DNA of 5,335 bases, taken from contig JAEERZ010000163.1 in the NCBI GenBank assembly GCA_016286075.1, forward strand, positions 1 to 5,335. The letters are read 5' to 3'. The position numbers were made by a program, and so were the translations under genes. Origin of the DNA: Selenomonadaceae bacterium. Its GTDB lineage: Bacteria > Bacillota > Negativicutes > Selenomonadales > Selenomonadaceae. Positions 1 to 3,623 of the stretch are shown here, one piece after another. The stretch's first letter is position 1; each line of letters starts with the position of its first letter. Below the pieces are notes generated by a model that had not been told where the DNA came from, searched no databases, and saw only the letters and a program-made list of their open reading frames with translations.

Positions 1-138
1 GGGGAATATCTCGAACCGCTGGGATACGTGGCCATCGCCACGATGGTGGTGTTCTTCATCCTGATCGTGACGGCCTTCCGGAAGATCAGCCAATGGAGCA
101 GGAACGGCGAATTGCAGGAGAGCATCGTCACGCAATGA
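1..138 (+). CDS. C-terminal end of a membrane protein, probably a transporter (partial)
   Basis: The first 46 codons of the window, read in frame 1, form an open frame ending in TGA; the 5' part lies outside. The 45 visible residues contain one strongly hydrophobic segment (about residues 10-26, VAIATMVVFFILIVTAF), followed by a basic stretch (RKISQWSR) and a polar tail. This is the pattern of a last transmembrane helix with a cytoplasmic C-terminus, as in major-facilitator transporters, but no diagnostic motif is visible and the family is a guess. It is the nearest upstream plus-strand gene to the peptide precursor array, so it could be an exporter for those peptides or an unrelated gene. 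The hairpin at 187-223 follows it by 48 nt and could terminate it. Confidence 0.55.
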   Translation, partial: GEYLEPLGYVAIATMVVFFILIVTAFRKISQWSRNGELQESIVTQ

Positions 139-186
139 TCTATGAGCTGATCAGGTCGTGGTGCTGCTGAAAGGAACCCCTAAAGG

Positions 187-223
187 AAAGGACCATGCAG
201 GGAAATCGCCTGCATGGTCCTTT
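187..223. terminator. Perfect 15-bp hairpin, likely bidirectional terminator
   Basis: The arms 187-201 (AAAGGACCATGCAGG) and 209-223 (CCTGCATGGTCCTTT) are exact reverse complements around a 7-nt loop. The outer A/T pairs give a T run on both strands. It lies 48 nt past the plus-strand membrane gene and 11 nt past the stop of the first Nif11 gene on the minus strand, so it can serve converging transcripts. A near copy occurs at 1213-1249. Confidence 0.85.
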
Positions 224-234
224 TCCATGGGTCA

Positions 235-471
235 TCAGTTTTCGAAGCAGTAATCTTTGTCGCAGTCCGGGTAGCATCCGCCGCCAGCCGCCTTCTTCAG
301 CTGCTCTTCGTCCAGCTCCACGTCGGCCAGCTCCGCCATGTAAGCCTCGGCTTCTTCTTTGGAAAGGTCAAAGCCATTGGCCTTTGCCAAAGCCGTCAGC
401 TCTTCGGCGGTCTCGCACTGCATCGCTTTTCCAACCATTTCTTTAGTGATTTCATTTTTGTTGATCGTCAT
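235..471 (-). CDS. Nif11-type RiPP precursor peptide 1 (78 aa)
   Basis: Encodes a small peptide with a Nif11-like leader (residues 1-65) and a short core. The leader contains KAMQCETAEELTALAKANGF and the acidic AEAYMAELADVELDEEQL helix, ending in KKAAGGG, the double-Gly-type cleavage site of the TIGR03798 family. The predicted core is 13 residues, CYPDCDKDYCFEN, with three Cys (C-x3-C-x4-C), two Tyr and several acidic residues. Family members are known substrates of lanthionine synthetases, radical SAM enzymes or other maturases and are exported by C39-peptidase ABC transporters; which modification applies here cannot be told because no maturase is visible. The start is supported by AAGGGGG eight nt upstream. 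It is divergent from the NHLP gene across 193 nt, and paralogous to the gene at 1303-1539, with the same length and leader/core boundary. Confidence 0.93.
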   Translation of the reverse strand: MTINKNEITKEMVGKAMQCETAEELTALAKANGFDLSKEEAEAYMAELADVELDEEQLKKAAGGGCYPDCDKDYCFEN

Positions 472-519
472 GATAAACGCCCCCTTGGAATATTTTGTGT
501 TCCCTTAATACCTTTTACT

Positions 520-551
520 ATTATATACAAAGAAGGCTTTCAAAAATTGAC
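520..551 (-). promoter_or_regulatory. Promoter of Nif11 precursor 1
   Basis: Read on the minus strand, GTCAATTTT (543-551) is followed after exactly 17 nt by TATAAT (520-525). The same arrangement lies upstream of the second Nif11 gene, and a 42-nt stretch aligns without gaps between the two. The -35 region is not a consensus TTGACA, so an activator or alternative sigma factor may be needed. The long leader (about 50 nt) ends at the ribosome binding site. Confidence 0.6.
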
Positions 552-593
552 ACTTATAGATAAATTTTTACCTAAATAATATTCGTAAAGGGC

Positions 594-622
594 TTGCAAA
601 TTTTTTAACGTGCCCTTATATT
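594..622 (+). promoter_or_regulatory. Promoter of the NHLP precursor gene
   Basis: TTGCAA (594-599) and TATATT (617-622) are separated by 17 nt, close to a standard sigma-70/SigA promoter. It lies 43 nt before the NHLP start codon, diverging from the Nif11 promoter at 520-551. The hexamer spacing differs from the Nif11 promoters, so the precursors need not be transcribed together. Confidence 0.6.
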
Positions 623-647
623 TACTATAGGTTTACTTGATTATAGG

Positions 648-660
648 AAGAAAGGATGAT
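648..660 (+). promoter_or_regulatory. Ribosome binding region deciding the NHLP start
   Basis: AAGAAAGGATGAT is followed by four nt and ATG at 665. The upstream in-frame ATG at 656 directly abuts AAAGG and leaves no room for the ribosome, so 665 is the better start. The identical 13 nt, with the same four-nt gap, precede the Gly-rich gene at 1892. Confidence 0.65.
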
Positions 661-664
661 ACCC

Positions 665-1171
665 ATGGCAGACAAGAAACAGAATGCCGTAAAATACGGC
701 GAAGTCGTATCGAAATGCTGGAACGACGAGGCGTACAAGAAACGTTTCCTCCAAGACCCGGAGGGCGTCCTGAACGAAGCCGGGTTCGTCCTTGACGAAG
801 GCGTGACCTATAAGGTCATCGAGCAGCCGAAACTGGTCAAGTATCTGGTATTGCCTCACGAAGGAACGAAGGAAGCCGTGCAGACCATCGCCAAAAACTT
901 TTTGAACAAGGTTGAGAAGAAGGACGTCGTGATCCCGGAGGGCGCGGAGGTCCGCATCATCCAGAACACCGACGATATCCGCTATATGATTCTTCCGGCG
1001 TCGCCGAAGTCCCTGACACAATCCGATCTGAAGCTGGTCGCAGGCGGCGGCGATGTACAGGTCAGTACAGAAGTTGAATTGGTGGCAGTTGAAGCTCAAT
1101 GTACCGCTACAACTACGACTGCCGCAGCCGAAACCGAAGTCGCGGCAGTTGTAGTACTCGTTCTGGTATAA
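665..1171 (+). CDS. NHLP (nitrile hydratase-leader, proteusin-type) RiPP precursor (168 aa)
   Basis: Precursor with a nitrile-hydratase-alpha-like leader (family TIGR03793) and a hydrophobic core. Leader hallmarks are the SKCWNDEAYKKRFLQDPEGV helix (about 16-35), EAGFVLDEGVTYKVIEQ (39-54) and the terminal SLTQSDLKLVAGGG (116-129). The core is residues 130-168, about two-thirds Val/Ala/Thr with five Glu and a single Cys146, ending AAVVVLVLV. Val/Ala/Thr-rich cores are known in proteusins such as the polytheonamide precursor, where epimerases and methyltransferases act, but those also carry Gly and Asn, absent here. The leader is longer than I would expect because the beta segment occurs twice (41-66 and 88-113). 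Alternative start: ATG at 656. Codon use changes sharply at the leader/core boundary. No maturation or export genes are visible, so the product and its activity are unknown. It is flanked by Nif11 precursors facing it on the other strand. Confidence 0.88.
   Translation: MADKKQNAVKYGEVVSKCWNDEAYKKRFLQDPEGVLNEAGFVLDEGVTYKVIEQPKLVKYLVLPHEGTKEAVQTIAKNFLNKVEKKDVVIPEGAEVRIIQNTDDIRYMILPASPKSLTQSDLKLVAGGGDVQVSTEVELVAVEAQCTATTTTAAAETEVAAVVVLVLV
1112..1155. repeat. 14-bp inverted repeat inside the NHLP core-coding region
   Basis: The arms 1112-1125 (ACTACGACTGCCGC) and 1142-1155 (GCGGCAGTTGTAGT) pair over 14 bp with one G.U wobble around a 16-nt loop. In the mRNA this would be a strong hairpin ending 13 nt before the stop codon at 1169-1171. 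It might affect translation, mRNA stability or termination, or reflect duplication within the core. No T run follows. Confidence 0.6.
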
Positions 1172-1212
1172 TTTTAACCGAATCTCTCTCCGATTACTAT
1201 CCGCTTTTGCAA

Positions 1213-1249
1213 AGAGGGCCATGCAGGGGAATCGCCTGCATGGCCCTCT
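1213..1249. terminator. Perfect 15-bp hairpin between converging precursor genes
   Basis: The arms 1213-1227 (AGAGGGCCATGCAGG) and 1235-1249 (CCTGCATGGCCCTCT) are exact reverse complements with a 7-nt loop. It lies 41 nt after the NHLP stop and 53 nt after the second Nif11 stop. A short T run (CTCTTTG) exists only on the minus-strand side, so it more likely terminates the Nif11 transcript, though it may protect the NHLP 3' end. It is nearly identical to 187-223, with paired compensatory changes in the stem. Confidence 0.7.
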
Positions 1250-1250
1250 G

Positions 1251-1273
1251 TCATGAACCGACGGACTTCATGA
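1251..1273. repeat. Short inverted repeat downstream of Nif11 precursor 2
   Basis: TCATGAA (1251-1257) and TTCATGA (1267-1273) are exact reverse complements around a 9-nt loop, directly beside the large hairpin at 1213-1249. No equivalent occurs after the first Nif11 gene, so the 3' region of the second copy carries about 40 extra nt. Its role is unknown. Confidence 0.4.
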
Positions 1274-1302
1274 TAAATTGGGATGCGGAGATAACTTTTC
1301 TC

Positions 1303-1539
1303 TTACCAATCATTCGGACAATGCTGGCAGAGGTTATAGCAATCTCCGCCGCCGGCCACGTTCTTCAGCTGCTCCCCGTCCATCTCGAAGTCGGCCAGCT
1401 CCGCCATATACGCCTCGGCCTCTTCTTTGGTAATGTCAATACCCTCTGTCTTCGCCAGTGCCATCAGCTCGTCGGCGGTCTTGCACTGTATCGCCTTCAG
1501 GATCTGCTCGTTTGTGATTTCCTTTTTGTTGATCGCCAT
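1303..1539 (-). CDS. Nif11-type RiPP precursor peptide 2 (78 aa)
   Basis: Paralogue of the precursor at 235-471. The Nif11-like leader (residues 1-65) has KAIQCKTADELMALAKTEGI, an identical EEAEAYMAELAD block and ends LKNVAGGG. The predicted core DCYNLCQHCPNDW is also 13 residues with three Cys, but at different spacing (C-x3-C-x2-C), and it adds His, Trp and Pro. I start it at 1539 because AAGGAGG lies eight nt upstream of that ATG; an upstream in-frame ATG at 1563 would add eight residues (MFCKEVFI) and overlap the ribosome binding site. The hairpin at 1213-1249 lies downstream. The maturase is not visible; three Cys suggest thioether, disulfide or similar crosslinks, which is inference only. 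Confidence 0.93.
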   Translation of the reverse strand: MAINKKEITNEQILKAIQCKTADELMALAKTEGIDITKEEAEAYMAELADFEMDGEQLKNVAGGGDCYNLCQHCPNDW

Positions 1540-1584
1540 GATAAAAACCTCCTTACAAAACAATACGCTTCATTGCCTTCTACT

Positions 1585-1616
1585 TATAAATACAAGGCAG
1601 ACCTCCCAAAATTGAC
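1585..1616 (-). promoter_or_regulatory. Promoter of Nif11 precursor 2
   Basis: On the minus strand, GTCAATTTT (1608-1616) lies 17 nt upstream of TTTATA (1585-1590), matching the position of TATAAT in the first Nif11 promoter. A run ending in AGAAGG follows, as AAAAGG does there. The conserved 9-mer in place of a standard -35 suggests shared control of the two Nif11 genes. Confidence 0.5.
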
Positions 1617-1693
1617 GCCTTTCGAAAATTATCTACTTACCTTATATACTACATTTCCCAAACCCATTGTCATGGATATTTTATCATCAATTC

Positions 1694-1711
1694 TTTTGTG
1701 AAACCACAAAA
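1694..1711. promoter_or_regulatory. Possible operator: TTTTGTG/CACAAAA inverted repeat
   Basis: TTTTGTG (1694-1700) and CACAAAA (1705-1711) form a perfect 7-bp inverted repeat with a 4-nt spacer, between the divergent Nif11-2 and Gly-rich genes. The half-sites resemble those of Rex- or CRP-type repressor/activator sites, but the spacer is shorter than usual for either, so the regulator is unknown and chance is possible. Confidence 0.3.
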
Positions 1712-1808
1712 ACGACGCAGCACTGAAATAAACAAGACCAGACGTTGAACGGAATCTCGGAAAAACCTACGGGGTGCAAGGCGGAAAAATATTTGAAAAA
1801 ATTTTTCG

Positions 1809-1844
1809 TTTCGACACATTTTCGACACAATCGTACTTTATACT
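1809..1844 (+). promoter_or_regulatory. Promoter of the Gly-rich gene with 11-bp tandem direct repeats
   Basis: TTTCGACACA occurs at 1809-1818 and again at 1820-1829, an 11-bp period, i.e. about one helical turn. A -10 candidate TATACT lies at 1839-1844, so the repeats overlap where the -35 box should be and no good -35 hexamer is seen. Tandem 11-bp direct repeats replacing the -35 are typical of PhoB/OmpR-family response regulators; that assignment is inference. Confidence 0.45.
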
Positions 1845-1891
1845 TCAAACCATCAAAGAAAACTTCTCTACAAAAAGAAAGGATGATTCAA

Positions 1892-2134
1892 ATGAAAAAA
1901 ATGATGTTGGCAGCTATGGCGGCAATGGTGATCGGTTCGACGGGGACGGCGCTGGCGGCGACCCCGGGTGCAGGGTACTGCCGGGACAATGCGCCGGCCA
2001 TCGAGACGAACTACGCTCACTGCGGCGGCGGATATCACGGCAGGGGCCGCGGCGATCGCGGCGGCTACGGCTGCGGCGGTGGCTACGGTCACGGCGGCGG
2101 GTACTGCTACGACTACGAAAACAACGAAGGCTGA
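1892..2134 (+). CDS. Small secreted Gly/Tyr/Cys/His-rich protein (80 aa)
   Basis: I do not recognise a named family. Residues 1-22 (MKKMMLAAMAAMVIGSTGTA plus LA) are a clear Sec signal peptide cleaved at ALA-A. The mature part, about 58 aa, has an N-terminal section with two Cys (GAGYCRDN and YAHCGGGY), then a low-complexity Gly tract with GRGRGDRGG, GYGCGGGY, GHGGGY, and ends CYDYENNEG. It has four Cys and two His close to the Gly tract, so metal binding or crosslinking is possible. The layout resembles signal-peptide, Gly-rich-repeat substrates of radical SAM/SPASM enzymes (the GrrA/GrrM type), but no enzyme is present here. The start is set by AAAGG nine nt upstream; an in-frame ATG at 1883 abuts that site and is less likely. 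It is monocistronic, with a terminator eight nt downstream. Confidence 0.8.
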   Translation: MKKMMLAAMAAMVIGSTGTALAATPGAGYCRDNAPAIETNYAHCGGGYHGRGRGDRGGYGCGGGYGHGGGYCYDYENNEG

Positions 2135-2141
2135 CTGACAA

Positions 2142-2186
2142 AAAGCGGGCGTCATGGGATGGCAAGCTTCCCATGACGCCCGCTTT
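2142..2186. terminator. Bidirectional terminator, 18-bp perfect stem
   Basis: The arms 2142-2159 and 2169-2186 are exact reverse complements (AAAGCGGGCGTCATGGGA on the left) around a 9-nt loop. A T-rich tail follows on the plus strand (TTTATTTTATT) and a run of five T on the minus strand. It lies between the converging Gly-rich gene and the lipoprotein gene and suits both. Confidence 0.9.
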
Positions 2187-2227
2187 ATTTTATTCCGGGG
2201 ATTTCTTTTTTCCGTCTGCCGCCTCCG

Positions 2228-2515
2228 TCAATGCGACGTGGTTTTTTCGTGCGATGCGTCGATGCCGTTCTGGCTGTCCAGTTTGATCGACGCCTTCTGG
2301 TTGACGGATTTTCCGTCCATGCTCCGCTCCACGTTCACGGACGTGGAGACGTTCACCTGCGGCTTGCCGTTAGTCGAAACCGACACCGACGATTCAGAGG
2401 TGCTGCTGGCGCTGTAACTGCACCCGCCAAGGAGCGACAAGCTGAGAGCGAGGCACAGCAGCAGGAAATACTTCTTTGCAAGGTCTTTCTTATTCTTGCG
2501 TTCTGCGTTCGCCAT
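2228..2515 (-). CDS. Small predicted lipoprotein, function unknown (95 aa)
   Basis: The N-terminus has a basic region (ERKNKKDLAKK), a hydrophobic core (YFLLLCLALSLSLLGG) and Cys32 in a LLGGC lipobox, so it is predicted to be lipidated and membrane-anchored after signal peptidase II cleavage. The 63-residue mature part is Ser/Thr/Val-rich with alternating patterns (SVSVSTNG, VNVSTSVNVERS), which suggests a short beta-rich or unstructured surface segment; no enzyme motif is seen. AAGGAGG lies eight nt upstream of the ATG. It appears monocistronic: terminators lie on both sides (2142-2186 and 2645-2682) and its own promoter candidate is at 2573-2601. No homologue is recognised. Confidence 0.82.
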   Translation of the reverse strand: MANAERKNKKDLAKKYFLLLCLALSLSLLGGCSYSASSTSESSVSVSTNGKPQVNVSTSVNVERSMDGKSVNQKASIKLDSQNGIDASHEKTTSH

Positions 2516-2572
2516 TTTTAACTCCTCCTTTGAAATATGTTGATTTTCTTTGTGTTTTTCTTTTCGCCTGTA

Positions 2573-2601
2573 TATATGCGCGAGCCGAAAAATCCTGACA
2601 A
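2573..2601 (-). promoter_or_regulatory. Promoter candidate of the lipoprotein gene
   Basis: On the minus strand TTGTCA (2596-2601) is followed after 17 nt by CATATA (2573-2578), within a TATATATG tract that also offers TATATA at 19 nt. The -35 is good and the -10 weak. It leaves an A-rich 5' leader of about 50 nt. Confidence 0.4.
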
Positions 2602-2644
2602 ACTTTTTGCAAAAAAATTTTCCACGAACCGTAACCGCAAAAAA

Positions 2645-2682
2645 CCGGCCGTGAATCAGGAATAGATCCGATTCACGGCCGG
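2645..2682 (-). terminator. Terminator of the acetolactate decarboxylase gene
   Basis: The arms 2645-2657 (CCGGCCGTGAATC) and 2670-2682 (GATTCACGGCCGG) form a 13-bp perfect stem, 20 nt past the decarboxylase stop. On the minus strand the stem runs into TTTTTT. A T run also exists on the plus strand, but no plus-strand gene needs it. Confidence 0.88.
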
Positions 2683-2702
2683 CTCTTTTTATAGGTGTTT
2701 GC

Positions 2703-3545
2703 TCAGTCTTCTTCGTTCATGGCCGCCTGGGTGTCATGCTCCGCGCTCTGTATGTCCTTGCTCATATCCTTGGCCAGGTTCATCTGGTGGAACTGCGGGT
2801 CATTATGGAGCACCATGGTGAATTTATCCGTCTTGTCAAATTCCACGACGCCTTTCTTCAGGGAAAGTTCCAGAATATGACCGCCCTGTTTCTTGTCGTC
2901 GGAAATGAAGTGGAAATGCCATCCGGGCGTGTTCAGCCCGCCCATATAATTGGGGCAGTACAGTCCCACCAAGGTGCCCTTGATATTCTGGGCGGTAAAC
3001 TCCGTCTGCTTTCCCTTGAGGGCTTCCACCAAGGTAGGATAGGGTTTCTGGCTGCCGTACTCGCTGCGGAACAGCACGGAGGAAAATTCCGTATGCAGCT
3101 TTATCATGTAAAAACTGTTTTCCCCGCACTTCTTGACTTCCTCGTTCAGGATTGCTTCAAAGGCCGCCTTGTCCTTGACGTCTTTCAGCTCAACGGCAAG
3201 GTCGTTGTCAAAGTACGTCACGGTGCCATAGGGAACGGCGACCTTGTCGTCGGCCACCACGACCCGGCCGTCGCCCAGCGCCTGATAGACCGTGCCGTCC
3301 AGCATGATCATTTCCCCGTTCAGCCCCTCGAAGGTGCCGATGCCCGTATCGCCCAGAGAGCGCATGTCCTTTACTGTAACCGTGCCGCCAAAATACCCCT
3401 GCGCCAGGGACTGCAGAAGCGCCACCTGATTCAGGCTCTCACGCTCTACCACTGCAGGCGTGGCATAGCCCACGCTGCCCGTCAAAAGACCGGCGACCAT
3501 GGCCACAGCAAGTTTCTTCTTGAAGTTCGTTTGCATCATCATCAT
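2703..3545 (-). CDS. budA: Alpha-acetolactate decarboxylase with signal peptide
   Basis: Converts 2-acetolactate to acetoin with loss of CO2 (EC 4.1.1.5) in acetoin/2,3-butanediol formation. Family features of the 280-aa product: GIGTFEGLNGEMIMLDG (68-84, with Glu73), SVLFRSEYGSQKPYP (156-170, Arg160) and the zinc site GWHFHF...GGH (His210, His212, His223); Glu269 may be the C-terminal catalytic acid. The length fits the family plus an export signal. Residues 5-28 (basic NFKKK, hydrophobic LAVAMVAGLL, cleavage after VGYA) form a Sec signal peptide, so the enzyme probably acts in the periplasm or outside, as known for the secreted Brevibacillus enzyme. Four consecutive ATGs begin the frame; AAGGG sits only one nt from the first, so the third or fourth (3539 or 3536) may be the true start. 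No acetolactate synthase gene is nearby. Confidence 0.95.
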   Translation of the reverse strand: MMMMQTNFKKKLAVAMVAGLLTGSVGYATPAVVERESLNQVALLQSLAQGYFGGTVTVKDMRSLGDTGIGTFEGLNGEMIMLDGTVYQALGDGRVVVADDKVAVPYGTVTYFDNDLAVELKDVKDKAAFEAILNEEVKKCGENSFYMIKLHTEFSSVLFRSEYGSQKPYPTLVEALKGKQTEFTAQNIKGTLVGLYCPNYMGGLNTPGWHFHFISDDKKQGGHILELSLKKGVVEFDKTDKFTMVLHNDPQFHQMNLAKDMSKDIQSAEHDTQAAMNEED

Positions 3546-3565
3546 TCCCTTTCAATTTTTTATAC

Positions 3566-3577
3566 TTACTATTTAGT
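3566..3577. promoter_or_regulatory. Short dyad downstream of the budA -10 box
   Basis: TACT-ATTT-AGTA is a 4-bp inverted repeat between the -10 box and the ribosome binding site of the decarboxylase gene, about where a repressor would bind the start of transcription. It is short and may be chance in AT-rich DNA. Confidence 0.2.
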
Positions 3578-3579
3578 AT

Positions 3580-3607
3580 ATTTTATTCTCTGCTATATTT
3601 GAATCAA
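3580..3607 (-). promoter_or_regulatory. Promoter of the acetolactate decarboxylase gene
   Basis: On the minus strand TTGATT (3602-3607) and TAAAAT (3580-3585) are 16 nt apart. The string GCAGAGAATAAAATATA around the -10 is almost repeated in the promoter of the upstream SYLF gene. The gene may also receive read-through, since no hairpin is seen in the 78 nt after the SYLF stop. Confidence 0.6.
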
Positions 3608-3623
3608 GCGCAATTTGGGCTTT

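Larger units (their letters stand above)
1540..1891. other. Long intergenic region between Nif11 precursor 2 and the Gly-rich gene
   Basis: This 352-nt stretch separates two divergent genes. From left to right it holds the Nif11-2 ribosome binding site and promoter (1585-1616), an inverted repeat (1694-1711), a stretch with no recognisable element (1712-1800), an 11-bp direct repeat (1809-1830), a TATACT -10 box and the Gly-rich gene's ribosome binding site. I see no convincing coding frame or RNA gene in it. Confidence 0.6.

Noticed and set aside
195..579. Plus-strand open frames opposite the first Nif11 gene
   Set aside because: They are antisense to a well-supported Nif11 precursor and begin in the terminator hairpin.
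1052..1168. Frameshift explanation for the odd NHLP core
   Set aside because: Both alternative plus-strand frames contain stops in or near the region (for example TGA at 1075 and 1090, TAG at 1152), and neither gives a better core.
641..1222. Long minus-strand frame opposite the NHLP gene (193 codons)
   Set aside because: Its ATG lies in an arm of the 1213-1249 hairpin with no ribosome binding site, and most of it is antisense of a clear NHLP leader. Only its core-opposite segment is discussed as a finding.
1766..1782. CCTACGGGGTGCAAGG-like stretch reminiscent of riboswitch (c-di-GMP type) conserved bases
   Set aside because: I could not find the paired helices or the other conserved blocks of a known riboswitch around it.
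2736..3602. 288-codon plus-strand open frame
   Set aside because: It is antisense to the acetolactate decarboxylase, whose family motifs are unmistakable on the minus strand; the plus-strand reading has no recognisable domain.
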